64,000 nt of DNA, taken from positions 62,001 through 126,000 of the forward strand of contig ONFE01000015.1 in assembly GCA_900316985.1 (NCBI GenBank), read 5' to 3'. How positions within the stretch are numbered: position 1 is the first letter of the stretch; the number at the start of each line of letters is the position of its first letter. The stretch is from an uncultured Prevotellaceae bacterium. GTDB lineage: Bacteria > Bacteroidota > Bacteroidia > Bacteroidales > Bacteroidaceae. Shown here piece by piece: positions 44,861 to 53,569 of the stretch. The notes under the pieces are model-generated. The model was not told the DNA's origin and did not search any database. It was given only the letters and a program-made list of their open reading frames with translations. A program made the translations under genes and the position numbers.

Positions 44861-46615
44861 ATGAGAAAACCCCTGATTCTGTTGTTCTGTCTTGCCCTGT
44901 TGACGGGATGCGACGTGAAGACTGCCGATCCCTTCGAACTGTCCAACTATAAGCCGGTGGATGAATTCGTGCCTGCCTATGAGGCCATCCGCAATCAGAG
45001 GCTTGTGGCCAATAAGGATTATGATTTGGAGAAGACCGTGCGCGTGATGAATGCGCTGGAACTGGCACAGGCCAACTCGGAGGACTTCGATGAATTCCTG
45101 AAGGTGATGGCCCGCCAAGACTACGATGGCGTGGCTCCTGACGTACTGGAGGCCAAGCAGAAGATGCTGCCCGTCTTGCAGTATATGTATCAGTTGCAGG
45201 CCCTTGATAAGAGTCTCAGCGATGCCTGGATGCTGGCGCGTAGTGCTGCCACGGGAGGCATGGAGATGACCAGGCGCGTGAACATCATGGACATTGTGAA
45301 CACCGTGATGGGCAACCCCATTGTGCTGCTCGACATCTTTCATCAGGAGGATGCCTCGAAGGTGACTCATAAGGCTTTCGCCAATTACCGGAAAGACAAG
45401 GAACTGCGACAGAACGTGCGCAATGACATCGCCAAGTTGGAGGCTTCTTATCAACAATACCTTACCGACTACGCGCCTATCTACCACAAGTACATGAAAG
45501 AGTATGACGCGCTTTGTGTGGAAAAAGACAAGGTTTATCTTGATCTTTATGGCGGCCAGGCTGAGAGTGCCCTTCAAGGTGCCGACGCCATTTTAAAAAA
45601 ATATCCCAACTGTACTGAGGGTCAACTGCTGAAGGCGCAGGCAGAGATTGTGATGGGAGTAAAAACCCACTCTCAATCCCTCCCGAAGGAAAGGAGGCTT
45701 GATAAAAAATCTGCCGAAATTTCCATAACTGATACTATTCAAAATCCCTCCCTTGGGGAGGGATATAGGGTGGGTTTGGGCTCCCATTTCGCTTCAGCTT
45801 TTAACATACTTGATGACTATGTGGCACAGAACCCCGGAAAGACGGCTCCCGCCTTGCTCCTGCGCGGTGTGCTCTATCAGCGGATGGGCGAATCCGAACA
45901 GGCTCTGAGTTGTTTCCATCAGGCTTCCGTGGAGTATCCCCGTCAGGCAGCCCAGCTCTCAGATATGCTCGATTCCTACTGTATGCGTACCTATCTGAAC
46001 AAGACTTCAGAAGGGCTCTATCTTCTGCAACTCTATCGCTCCATGATGGAAGGTAACGGCGTGTTCAGTCCCAATCTGATGAAAGCCAAATATTATGCCG
46101 ACACGAACCGTCAGGAAGAGAGTAAAAACGAGATTTACAACCATTTCTTCCGTCGTGGCAATCAGAAATATTACGACGGTCTGCTCTCCGATATGCAGTT
46201 CTGCGAGCAGAATCTGCCTGTGGGTTTCAAGCAGTTGCTCATCGACCGTAAGTTCCTGGACGTGAAGGTGGAACCTGATTCCAAATGGCTTGTCCTCACC
46301 GACGATGAAGAGATGCAGGTGACCATTCGTAATAAATCGGGCAAGCGGCTGGAGAATGTGCGTCTTTTCCTCTGTATTCACTACACCGATATGTACAAGG
46401 ATGAGTACGATGTGGTGAAGGTGCCGCAGACTGTGAGTATCATCGAACCCGACGAGGAGATAGAGATTGAGGACGTTCCTCTCGGCTACCGCGACAAGAA
46501 GTATACCGACATCACCCGCATTCGTGCCATTGCCATGACCGACGACCGTCTCTGTTGGGTGGATGACATCGGCTTCAGTCAGGACCACTCCTTCTTTACT
46601 TTCCCCAGTTTCTGA
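44861..46615 (+). CDS. Lipoprotein with TPR-like repeats, unknown function
   Basis: Not recognised as a named family. The 584-aa lipoprotein has a lipobox LLTGC and is mostly helical with TPR-like stretches (YGGQAESALQGADAILKKYPN, KTAPALLLRGVLYQRMGESEQALSCFHQA, split by a spacer), then a C-terminal beta domain (about 470-584; KWLVLTDDEEMQVTIRNKSG). A 135-bp stretch (45653-45787) with long inverted ends adds about 45 residues (SQSLPKERRLDKKS ... PSLGEGYRVG) between two TPR helices without breaking the frame. The start was set by the -7 box at 44827; ATG 44822 was rejected. A terminator follows. It is probably envelope-associated scaffolding. Confidence 0.8.
   Translation: MRKPLILLFCLALLTGCDVKTADPFELSNYKPVDEFVPAYEAIRNQRLVANKDYDLEKTVRVMNALELAQANSEDFDEFLKVMARQDYDGVAPDVLEAKQKMLPVLQYMYQLQALDKSLSDAWMLARSAATGGMEMTRRVNIMDIVNTVMGNPIVLLDIFHQEDASKVTHKAFANYRKDKELRQNVRNDIAKLEASYQQYLTDYAPIYHKYMKEYDALCVEKDKVYLDLYGGQAESALQGADAILKKYPNCTEGQLLKAQAEIVMGVKTHSQSLPKERRLDKKSAEISITDTIQNPSLGEGYRVGLGSHFASAFNILDDYVAQNPGKTAPALLLRGVLYQRMGESEQALSCFHQASVEYPRQAAQLSDMLDSYCMRTYLNKTSEGLYLLQLYRSMMEGNGVFSPNLMKAKYYADTNRQEESKNEIYNHFFRRGNQKYYDGLLSDMQFCEQNLPVGFKQLLIDRKFLDVKVEPDSKWLVLTDDEEMQVTIRNKSGKRLENVRLFLCIHYTDMYKDEYDVVKVPQTVSIIEPDEEIEIEDVPLGYRDKKYTDITRIRAIAMTDDRLCWVDDIGFSQDHSFFTFPSF
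45653..45787. repeat. 135-bp inverted-repeat element in frame inside the TPR lipoprotein gene
   Basis: Left end ATGGGAG ... AAACCCAC ... TCCCTCCC; right end GGGAGGGA ... GTGGGTTT ... CTCCCAT. The ends pair over about 35 bp with few mismatches, and a smaller GGAGG/CCTCC pairing lies inside. The length is a multiple of three. It looks like a BIME or MITE-like insertion; exact borders are uncertain. Confidence 0.75.
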
Positions 46616-46700
46616 TGAAGTGTGAATTCTTCAAACCGGAATCACTGCCAAGCATTCTTCTAAGAAGCAACCGTCCTGTTACTCTTTTCCTAGCAACATA

Positions 46701-46726
46701 AAAAGCGGGCCAAACGGTCCGCTTTT
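46701..46726. terminator. Bidirectional terminator between convergent genes
   Basis: AAAAGCGGGCC pairs with GGTCCGCTTTT around AAAC, between genes ending at 46615 (plus) and 46748 (minus). Confidence 0.85.
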
Positions 46727-46747
46727 ATTGATGTAAAAGGATGGGTT

Positions 46748-47296
46748 CTATTTTATGGCAAGGAGCCAAGGCTGCTCGTTGACGGATATCTCGCTGATAA
46801 GTTGGAAGGGAGCCGATGGACTGTTACGATGGTAGCTGGCCACGTGGTTGATGCTGTCATCGGGATACAGCGTATATACCATCATGTCTGTTGGCTGGTC
46901 GAAGGATTTGGTCCGATGATTGTAGCGGCTGTACTCTGTATAATAAATCTCATCGGTAAGGGTGTATTCGTAGCGGGAAATACACTCCCAATCCTCCTGA
47001 CGGTCGTTCCAGCGGTACGTTACCCGATTGTTCAGCTTGCCGTCGGAGGCGTAGTCATACTCATGCTTCAAGTGGGGGATGAGCGTCACATTGCCTTTAG
47101 GACCGCTTACTTTCTGATAGACATAGAGAGTGGTGATGTCGTTGCCATTCTTGTCGGCATTGAAACAGTAATCACCATTGGTTGTGTTAAAAACTGCCTC
47201 GGAGTAGATATGGTTCACGGTCTCGGAGGTGAGGACTTGTGCTCTGGCACTCATGGCTGCCACACACATCAGGGTTGCAAAAACTAACTTTTTCAT
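46748..47296 (-). CDS. Secreted DUF3836-like protein
   Basis: Small exported protein (182 aa) with signal peptide MKKLVFATLMCVAAMSARAQ. The mature part reads like the beta-rich DUF3836 proteins of Bacteroides and Prevotella (YVYQKVSGPKGNVTLIPHLKHEYDYASDG, split here; RYEYTLTDEIYYTEYSRYN), with repeating YxY and YDYxxDGKL-type strands that hint at a sheet. The function of the family is unknown. The frame is open to 47338 but the first credible start before the signal peptide is ATG 47296. Two 14-bp direct repeats 31 bp apart lie upstream (47322-47366). Confidence 0.75.
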   Translation of the reverse strand: MKKLVFATLMCVAAMSARAQVLTSETVNHIYSEAVFNTTNGDYCFNADKNGNDITTLYVYQKVSGPKGNVTLIPHLKHEYDYASDGKLNNRVTYRWNDRQEDWECISRYEYTLTDEIYYTEYSRYNHRTKSFDQPTDMMVYTLYPDDSINHVASYHRNSPSAPFQLISEISVNEQPWLLAIK

Positions 47297-47321
47297 TGTA
47301 GTATGATTTTTAGAATTGTTT

Positions 47322-47366
47322 CTACACATTAGACGCATTTTGTGATCATTTACTACACGTTAGACG
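47322..47366. repeat. Pair of 14-bp direct repeats upstream of the DUF3836-like gene
   Basis: CTACACATTAGACG (47322-47335) and CTACACGTTAGACG (47353-47366), 31 bp apart, about three helical turns. They may be a regulator site; none is known for them. Confidence 0.6.
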
Positions 47367-47435
47367 AACTTTTTCTTCATTTAGTTGCAACCGTCAGTAT
47401 TATCGAGCGATTCTTGGTAAATGTTCACACTCATA

Positions 47436-47467
47436 TTTGCGAACTCGGATGGTTTTTATTACCTTTG
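47436..47467 (+). promoter_or_regulatory. Promoter of the DUF5362-like gene
   Basis: TTTG, 20 bp, TACCTTTG: a full match to the Bacteroidota consensus, 62 bp before the ATG. Confidence 0.85.
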
Positions 47468-47528
47468 CAATCGATGAAAGTTAGATTAATAAAAACGTTA
47501 AAATTGTTTAATCGTAAATAATACAACT

Positions 47529-47987
47529 ATGGAAGAAGAAATGAAGATTCCTGAAACTACAGGATTGAGAGTGAAAGAGAGTACGAAGGCCGATTTGCTT
47601 ACTGCTGCAAAATGGACAAAGTTCCTATGTGTTGTCGGCAGCATAGGATTGGCACTTATTGTGATTTTTGCCATCTTCTTATTAGGGGCTGGTTCTGTGG
47701 CATCTTCCATGTTTTCTGAGATGCCATTTGGAGCAGTTGCCATGGGAATTATATACTTGGTTATTGCCGCTTTATACATTTATCCCATTATGAAGGGTTT
47801 CCAGTTTGCTAGCGGTGCCAAGGCTGCCTGCCTCTCTGATGATGAGAATGAACTGGCTCGCGGAATCAAAGGACTGAGTTCGCTTACCCAGTTCTTGGGT
47901 ATCATTACCATTCTTATCTTGGTAATCTATGCATTTGTTATTTTATTTGTATTAATTGGAGTGGGCTTTGCTGCCATGAATAGTTGA
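47529..47987 (+). CDS. Small membrane protein, DUF5362-like
   Basis: Inner-membrane protein (152 aa) with an N-terminal cytoplasmic stretch and three or four hydrophobic helices (about 32-58, 68-90 and 118-150). The sequence between helices (GFQFASGAKAACLSDDENELARGI) is typical of the DUF5362 group found across Bacteroidota. No catalytic motif is visible and the function is unknown. It is a single-gene unit with a consensus promoter upstream and a terminator downstream. Family assignment is by pattern only. Confidence 0.75.
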   Translation: MEEEMKIPETTGLRVKESTKADLLTAAKWTKFLCVVGSIGLALIVIFAIFLLGAGSVASSMFSEMPFGAVAMGIIYLVIAALYIYPIMKGFQFASGAKAACLSDDENELARGIKGLSSLTQFLGIITILILVIYAFVILFVLIGVGFAAMNS

Positions 47988-48012
47988 TAGTCTAACGGCA
48001 CACAGATATAAC

Positions 48013-48057
48013 AAGGGACGGTTTCAGTGGGTTGCTACCCATTTGGAACCGTCCTTT
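48013..48057 (+). terminator. Terminator-like hairpin after the DUF5362-like gene
   Basis: AAGGGACGGTTTC pairs with GGAACCGTCCTTT with an inner GTGGG/CCCAT stem. It also faces the convergent gene ending at 48111. Confidence 0.7.
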
Positions 48058-48110
48058 GTATAACAGGGAATTAGTGTTGAAATTAAAACAAAAATCATCA
48101 CAAATCTTCA

Positions 48111-49124
48111 TCAATTATTTGGGGGGCACATGGGAGCCTCAGTGTTTGTGGAATCACGTGCCATTGATTCTTTATATTTACGCTTAAGTATTTCTTCTAT
48201 ATTGTATTTACTCTTCGCACTATAGTGGCCTTTAATGTATTCTTTTGAAACTCCAAAGGTTTGTGCTAGATCATAACGAAAAGAATATCCATTCAGTTCG
48301 TAGGGAACATATTCCCCATAGAGAAAGAGAACCTTCCAAGGATGGATGGCCATGATAGCCTGCTTTATTTCCTCAGCAATGCCCTGGTGGTATTCTGATT
48401 GTTCGCCATGCCATATTCTTGCCGTGACAGTACAGTCGGTGATGTTACCCAAGGAATCAACGCTGGCATTCTTGATGGAGAACAATATTCGTTTCACGCC
48501 TGTCAATTCTGGATATTTCTCAGGATGCAAATGGAACTTGGTCTTTATGTCCTCTTGCTTCTGTATGCCCCGCTCGCCGAATGACAAACCATCAATCACT
48601 TTGTTATGATAGTCCTTACGGCTAACCAACCGTCCTTTGTCTATAGAAAGAAACGTTTCATATTCAAAGTTGCTGTCATAACCCGAGTGTACATAGCGGA
48701 CACATTTCCCGCGTGCAATTCTCAGGTCGTTTGTGTACCATGCAGCCAAGATTCCCTCGCGCTTTGTGTAGCCACTGAATAGGCGCTGCATTGTATTTTC
48801 GTCAAGACACTCAGATCGGTACTGGTTGGTATCTTTGATATAGAAAGACATGCCGATGCTGTCAAGGAAAAGGCAATCCTGCTTGATGCTCCAGTAACTG
48901 GTGTAGCCATTCCAGTTGGCAGTAGACCAAGACCTGTCTTTGGGCAATGCCGCTTTCATGCGATGGAAGAGTGCAGTATCGGCATAAATGGGTTCTGCCA
49001 ACACGTCCCACCGCTCTCCGTCAATGTAGATGATGTTACCTTCCTGCGCTGTGGCAAAGAGTTTTTGCGCAGTGGTTGGCAGGAATAGTAATGCTGCTAT
49101 CAGTAGTTTTGCACTCCTCTTCAT
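48111..49124 (-). CDS. Exported protein of unknown function
   Basis: Not recognised. The 337-aa product starts with a signal peptide (LLIAALLFLPTTAQ). The mature part opens with EGNIIYIDGERWDVLAEPI, has a long alpha/beta body, and near residues 250-300 a segment (IAEEIKQAIMAIHPWKVLFLYGEYVPYELNG) whose order of helix, HPW and Y-strand recalls the C-terminal domain of TonB-like proteins; this is a weak likeness. The C-terminus is basic and then disordered (APMCPPNN). It lies 28 bp downstream of the TPR gene at 49153 on the same strand, so the two may be co-transcribed. Confidence 0.7.
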   Translation of the reverse strand: MKRSAKLLIAALLFLPTTAQKLFATAQEGNIIYIDGERWDVLAEPIYADTALFHRMKAALPKDRSWSTANWNGYTSYWSIKQDCLFLDSIGMSFYIKDTNQYRSECLDENTMQRLFSGYTKREGILAAWYTNDLRIARGKCVRYVHSGYDSNFEYETFLSIDKGRLVSRKDYHNKVIDGLSFGERGIQKQEDIKTKFHLHPEKYPELTGVKRILFSIKNASVDSLGNITDCTVTARIWHGEQSEYHQGIAEEIKQAIMAIHPWKVLFLYGEYVPYELNGYSFRYDLAQTFGVSKEYIKGHYSAKSKYNIEEILKRKYKESMARDSTNTEAPMCPPNN

Positions 49125-49152
49125 TTCTATGAATTATTAGGAATTGGGGATT

Positions 49153-50319
49153 CTATTCCTTCGTTTTTGCTTTCTCCATGTTTTGAAGAATCTTCTGGGC
49201 ATCCTGGCGGAGCGTTTCTTCCAGTTTGCCGCTCTTTTCAAGATTGGAAAGTGTCTCCATTTCGGCTACAACGCCGGTCAATGTGCGGTTGGCTTTATAA
49301 TGTTCCAGCGTGCGCTTCATGGCGGCGATGTGCATTTCGGGGGAGAAATCCTTCTGCTGCTGCTCCAGGGCGTATTCCGTACAGCCGCAGAAATAGGCCA
49401 GCATCTGCCATTGATTCTGAAGGTAGTACATATTTTCGTCGGCAATCACAATATTGATGTCTGGCGAAGCCTGCGACCATCCCATCACGTAGGCAGCGGC
49501 TTTCACGGACTTCTGTTCATCGATTCTTCCGCTCAGGTAGGTCTTGGCAGCAGTCAGGGCATCGGCATTATGCTCTCGGCATTCTTCGGCCGAGGCAAAC
49601 TGGGCATATTGAACGCCTTTCTCTTTTTCCTTGATTTTGGCGACCAACTGCTCCATCTGCTTCTCCACCTGACTGGCTTTCTGCGTATCACCGGCTCCTT
49701 CATAGTATTGTTTCAGGTAGTTCAGTTCCGAAACATAAGGTTCAGATGCCTCGCCAAACAGTTCCTTATAGATGTCGAGTCCCCGAAGTTCATACCGGAT
49801 GGCATCCTGATGGATGTCGTTGAAATGGCAGGCCTCGGCCATGTGAATAAGAATCATGGCCATATCGTAGTCGCGTCTGTGGAGCGGCTCGTAGATGTCG
49901 AGAGCCTTTCTGACTAAAGGTAGGGCTGCCTTGTAGTCTTCCTTTGCGTTCAGATAGAGGGCCTTGTTGTCCAGATAGAAGGCGTAGAGCGTGTCTTTGT
50001 CGCTTTTGTATTTGCCATAGAGATTGATGGCTTTGTCGATACTGCTGATGGCCTTGTCGAGTTGCTGGTCTCTGAAGTAGGCCTTTGCCAGCAGGGCGGT
50101 TCGCTGGATATAGAGTGAATCCTGCTCGCCCTTTGCCTGCAGTCTGTCGGCAAGCCACTTGTTCATCAGTTCGATGCTCTTCTTGAAGTTCCCGTCTTTG
50201 AAAAGGGCAATGGCCATACTGTCCATTTTGGCTGCCTGCCTTTCACTCATCGTTTGTGCACTGACGGGCATGAAGCCAGTAAGGAGCATGATGATTCCAA
50301 TTATAATCCTATTTTTCAT
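49153..50319 (-). CDS. Exported TPR protein
   Basis: Periplasmic or envelope protein (388 aa) with a signal peptide (IIGIIMLLTGFMPVSAQ). Residues 30-240 form tetratricopeptide-like helix pairs (DSMAIALFKDGNFKKSIELMNKW, ALLAKAYFRDQQLDKAISSIDKA, ALPLVRKALDIYEPLHRRDYDMA; each shortened here), a scaffold for protein contacts. A C-terminal helical region (MYYLQNQWQMLAYFCGCTEYALEQQ) follows. The partner is unknown. It has a consensus promoter (50340-50371) and is followed by the unknown exported protein at 48111. Confidence 0.78.
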   Translation of the reverse strand: MKNRIIIGIIMLLTGFMPVSAQTMSERQAAKMDSMAIALFKDGNFKKSIELMNKWLADRLQAKGEQDSLYIQRTALLAKAYFRDQQLDKAISSIDKAINLYGKYKSDKDTLYAFYLDNKALYLNAKEDYKAALPLVRKALDIYEPLHRRDYDMAMILIHMAEACHFNDIHQDAIRYELRGLDIYKELFGEASEPYVSELNYLKQYYEGAGDTQKASQVEKQMEQLVAKIKEKEKGVQYAQFASAEECREHNADALTAAKTYLSGRIDEQKSVKAAAYVMGWSQASPDINIVIADENMYYLQNQWQMLAYFCGCTEYALEQQQKDFSPEMHIAAMKRTLEHYKANRTLTGVVAEMETLSNLEKSGKLEETLRQDAQKILQNMEKAKTKE

Positions 50320-50339
50320 CTGACATTTTTTTTAGTATG

Positions 50340-50371
50340 CAAAGGTAAGGAACAATTCGCAGGGCTGCAAA
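50340..50371 (-). promoter_or_regulatory. Promoter of the TPR gene at 49153
   Basis: TTTG, 20 bp, TACCTTTG on the minus strand, 20 bp before the ATG. Confidence 0.85.
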
Positions 50372-50395
50372 TTATTCTGGGAATATTTTGGAGTT

Positions 50396-51226
50396 TTACT
50401 GAAGTTTGAAGGTGACGGGCACGGTGTATTTCACGCGGACTGGATTGCCGTTCTGTCGACCGGCTATCCAGTGTGGCATGCTGCTCACCACACGAGTGGC
50501 CTCCTTGTCGAGAGAGGGATCTACTGATTTGGCAATCTTCACATCAGTAATGGAACCGTCTTTCTCAACCACGAACTGAACGATTACGCGGCCCTCAACA
50601 CCGTTTTCTGCGGCTATGACAGGATACTTGATGTTTTGACTGAGCCATGACATCAGCGCTCCCATACCACCAGGGAAGGAGGGCATCTGCTCCACGAAAT
50701 CGTGCACCTTGTTTTCTTCAGCGGGCTTGGGAGGTTCGGGTGCCGCAATCTGTTCCCTAAGTTGGAGTACCTCGCCGCCAACTTCATCGTTGCCTTCAAC
50801 GGTGAGGGCACCAATGGCCTTGTTGCTCTTCTCAATTTCGTCGAGTTTGATCTCGTCTTCTTCCTTCACCAAATTATCCTTCTTGATGACGGGAGCGGTG
50901 AACTTTACGGAAGACTTCACCCTTTCCACGGTTTTCTCGGGTTCCACTTTAATCTGTTCTTTCTTTTCCACCTTGGCTTCCTTCTTTTTGCTTTCAAGGT
51001 TGGTGAGCTCGATTGCCTGTGTGTTTTCTACCGTGCGGTTGGCCGCTGCCATGCGATGCAGCGTAAGCCCGAGGTAGAGGAGTACTGCCGCGAGGGCTAC
51101 AATAATAATGGACCAGATGTTTCGCTTGGAAGTTCCCTTGCGAAGTTGGTAAGCACCATAATCCTTGTTTCTGCCTTCGAATACAAGGTCGGTCCATTCC
51201 AGGGAGATTAAATCTAACTTTGCCAT
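50396..51226 (-). CDS. tonB: TonB-family energy transducer
   Basis: Inner-membrane protein (276 aa) that passes proton-motive energy to outer-membrane transporters such as the SusC proteins here. The N-terminus has the Bacteroidota TonB lead (LISLEWTDLVFEGRNKDYGAYQLRKG), one transmembrane helix (about 37-57), a Lys/Glu-rich periplasmic stretch (EAKVEKKEQIKVEPEKTVERVK) and a C-terminal TonB domain (about 185-276; FPGGMGALMSWLSQNIKYPVIA, EGRVIVQFVVEKDGSITDVKI, VKYTVPVTFKLQ). The frame is open to 51277; ATG 51226 was chosen because residues before it are outside the family pattern and the promoter at 51275-51306 would overlap the longer form. Confidence 0.93.
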   Translation of the reverse strand: MAKLDLISLEWTDLVFEGRNKDYGAYQLRKGTSKRNIWSIIIVALAAVLLYLGLTLHRMAAANRTVENTQAIELTNLESKKKEAKVEKKEQIKVEPEKTVERVKSSVKFTAPVIKKDNLVKEEDEIKLDEIEKSNKAIGALTVEGNDEVGGEVLQLREQIAAPEPPKPAEENKVHDFVEQMPSFPGGMGALMSWLSQNIKYPVIAAENGVEGRVIVQFVVEKDGSITDVKIAKSVDPSLDKEATRVVSSMPHWIAGRQNGNPVRVKYTVPVTFKLQ

Positions 51227-51274
51227 AGTTGTTATTATTTTAAATGATACGTAATAATGTGAATTTCTCACTGG

Positions 51275-51306
51275 CAAAATTAGAAAGCAAACGGTATGGT
51301 TGCAAA
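51275..51306 (-). promoter_or_regulatory. Promoter of tonB
   Basis: TTTG, 20 bp, TAATTTTG on the minus strand, 49 bp before the chosen start. Confidence 0.8.
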
Positions 51307-51422
51307 TTTTCAGGGAATTATTTTCGGCGTGTGTTGCAAAGTCAATTTCTTTGCAAATGTTTGATAGTTAGTAAGTTAATTTGTATTTTAGGAAGATTCT
51401 GAACCCGAAATTGCAACAGAAA

Positions 51423-52394
51423 TCACCCTTTCTTCCGCGCTTTCACCCTCGATTTGATGGAACGAACGGCCGAGGGACTGACGCAGAGAATCTGGGCGAT
51501 GTCATCGTCTTGCTTGCCCATGTCCTGTAATATAAGATAGGTATAGAGACGGGCGGTGAGATGATCGTAGTGTGTTGTCCATTCGTGGAAGGTGGCATAG
51601 TGGCTCACGGAATAGTATTCGATGAGGCTGTTCTCGTCATCAGCCGATGGGGGCAGTTTACCACCGGTTGAAATAAGGTCGAATACTTCCTTGCCGCGTC
51701 CCAGACGTTCGTTGGTGGAACGGCGCGCAGAAGTGATTTTGTCGTTCAGTCGGTTGATTTCCTTGTCGTGGGCCTCGCTCTCCTGAGACAACACCTCGAT
51801 GCGCTGCTGAGCATGCTCGATGGTTTGGGCATTCAGGTCGAGGATGCTGTTGTATTGTTCGATGCGCCGTCGGTTGAAGTAGAGAATCACCAGCACCATG
51901 AGGATGACTAGCAGAAGAAGTCCGAAGAGATAGGCGAGCAATTGGTAATGGCGGCGGTCAGATGCCTGCTGCTCATATTGGTGCTGCAATTCGGCAATCT
52001 TTTCCTGTTCGTAAGTGTGGTGAAGCAGTTCTTTGGCTAATGTGATGAACTGCGCCATGTTGGCTGATTTCTCATGGTCGTGGAGCAGTTCGTAGTTGCG
52101 TTGCTGGGTGGTGGCACTCAGAATCCGGGCCACCAGATAACGGGTCTCCTGACATTTCTGCAGTTCGAGAATGTTGTCACTGGCCTCTGCAGTTAGTTCT
52201 CCTTCTTTCAGGATGAGTTCTGCTTCAGCATAGTGATTACCCTCGCAAAGTTGCATCGCCCGCTCATAGTGGTTGCCGGTAGGGATGATGTTCCCTTGCG
52301 GCTGTTCCTGGCGGGAACAGCCGGTGATGAGTAGCAGCAGTGCCGTGACTAAGATAGTCATTCGGAACACTTCTTTGTCAATCAAGTCACGCAT
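51423..52394 (-). CDS. Membrane-tethered protein with C-terminal LuxR-like HTH
   Basis: Unusual regulator-like protein (323 aa). An N-terminal lipobox-like signal (LLLITGC) precedes a helical, TPR-like region (NHYERAMQLCEGNHYAEAELIL), then a strong transmembrane helix (about 153-172; LLAYLFGLLLLVILMVLVIL), a coiled coil (about 173-230; RIEQYNSILDLNAQTIEHAQ) and a C-terminal helical domain ending in a HTH (LILQDMGKQDDDIAQILCVS, then PSAVRSIKSRVKARKK) that resembles LuxR or sigma region 4. Similar TPR-TM-coil-HTH proteins exist in Bacteroidota. It may relay an envelope signal to DNA without phosphotransfer. Start M1 keeps a positive charge before the hydrophobic core; M12 (52361) is the alternative. 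Confidence 0.78.
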   Translation of the reverse strand: MRDLIDKEVFRMTILVTALLLLITGCSRQEQPQGNIIPTGNHYERAMQLCEGNHYAEAELILKEGELTAEASDNILELQKCQETRYLVARILSATTQQRNYELLHDHEKSANMAQFITLAKELLHHTYEQEKIAELQHQYEQQASDRRHYQLLAYLFGLLLLVILMVLVILYFNRRRIEQYNSILDLNAQTIEHAQQRIEVLSQESEAHDKEINRLNDKITSARRSTNERLGRGKEVFDLISTGGKLPPSADDENSLIEYYSVSHYATFHEWTTHYDHLTARLYTYLILQDMGKQDDDIAQILCVSPSAVRSIKSRVKARKKG

Positions 52395-52452
52395 CTGGAC
52401 TTTGAAACAGAAACAATTGAAGTTTCAGCATATCGCTCACATTATAATAAAG

Positions 52453-52926
52453 TTACTTCAACTTCATTGTGCTCAGAATCGTGTCGAACATGGGCTTATA
52501 CTTGGCCTCATCGCTGACAAGACACCTGAACTTGCCAGTAAGACACTCACTATAAGTCTTAATGCCAAAGTTTACGACATAGGCATACTCGACCTGATTA
52601 TCCTTGACGCCACGAAGAGTACATATATTACCTTTGATAACAGGATCGCCGCAAGTCATGCCCTTATCCTCCATACCAATCTTCTGAACGGCTGCATACA
52701 TGTCAAATTCTACTACCTTGCAGGCATCTTCATCATACCAGCATGTCAAAAGATGATTATCGTCCATTTTCCATTCATTAGTACCAGCCCCCCAGATATC
52801 TTCTTCACCCTTAAATTCAGCCGGATGCTGAACAATAAACTCAGAGCCCGTATAGGTTACTAACTCCTGTGCACTGGCTGTGATACATATGGCTGCGAAG
52901 GCTACGATTGCAAAAATCTTCTTCAT
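52453..52926 (-). CDS. Small exported protein of unknown function
   Basis: Not recognised. The 157-aa product has a clear signal peptide (MKKIFAIVAFAAICITASAQ; an ATG three codons earlier at 52935 is possible). The mature part (ELVTYTGSEFIVQHPAEFKG, CWYDEDACKVVEFDMYAAVQKIGM in pieces) is alpha/beta with several cysteines that could form disulfides, and looks like small single-domain periplasmic proteins. It lies 26 bp downstream of the WG-repeat gene on the same strand and is probably co-transcribed. Confidence 0.72.
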   Translation of the reverse strand: MKKIFAIVAFAAICITASAQELVTYTGSEFIVQHPAEFKGEEDIWGAGTNEWKMDDNHLLTCWYDEDACKVVEFDMYAAVQKIGMEDKGMTCGDPVIKGNICTLRGVKDNQVEYAYVVNFGIKTYSECLTGKFRCLVSDEAKYKPMFDTILSTMKLK

Positions 52927-52961
52927 TATACTCAAAAAGATAAATTGATTATTACTATTGA

Positions 52962-53456
52962 TTATTCAATATACTTTCCGGTCTTGTCGATCTTGCGCCA
53001 CTGGCGGTCTGCGTCCTGCACCTTGGCCTTGCCTTTCTCGAAGGAATAGGCGTTCTTGAAGTTGAAGGGAATGACCACCTTGCCCGTCTTGTCGATGTAG
53101 CCATAGTCGTTATAATTCTCCGTCACAGCCGACAACCCCTCGCTGAACCAAGCAGCCGAGCGATACTTGCAGGGGATGACCAACTTGCCCGTCTTATCTA
53201 CAAAGCCCCAAAGTTCGTCCTCGTTCTCCACGGGAGCCAGTCCCTCCTGGAAATACTTCACGTTGCGCCACATCTGCCCGACCAGCTTGCCCTGTTCGTC
53301 GATGTGACCCCACTTGCCCTGGTCGTCTTTCACACAGGCCATACCTTCTTCGTAGTCACTCTGATAGGCCCACTTCTTTGTCTGCGCACTGGCCGCAGTT
53401 GAAATGGCAAACACCGCCACCAGCACCATTACTGAAATCTTAATTACTCTATTCAT
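52962..53456 (-). CDS. Exported WG-repeat protein
   Basis: Secreted protein (164 aa, signal peptide to about residue 24, AASAQ) made almost wholly of WG repeats: KWGHIDEQGKLV, LWGFVDKTGKLVIPCKY, DYGYIDKTGKVVIPFNF and QWRKIDKTGKYI. Such repeats form beta-hairpin arrays thought to mediate protein binding; the role is not known. Most WG proteins are longer. A -7 box (53562-53569) lies upstream. Confidence 0.85.
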   Translation of the reverse strand: MNRVIKISVMVLVAVFAISTAASAQTKKWAYQSDYEEGMACVKDDQGKWGHIDEQGKLVGQMWRNVKYFQEGLAPVENEDELWGFVDKTGKLVIPCKYRSAAWFSEGLSAVTENYNDYGYIDKTGKVVIPFNFKNAYSFEKGKAKVQDADRQWRKIDKTGKYIE

Positions 53457-53561
53457 ATTTTTTATTATTGTTTAATTAACACAGGAAACCTCTGTTCAGA
53501 TTGGTTCCGCATAACTTACTCTTCTCTGGTATATTCTTTCGTTGTTTATTAATTACGGCGA

Positions 53562-53569
53562 CAAAGATA
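53562..53569 (-). promoter_or_regulatory. -7 box of the WG-repeat operon
   Basis: TATCTTTG on the minus strand, 106 bp before the ATG. No TTTG at the usual distance. Confidence 0.6.
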
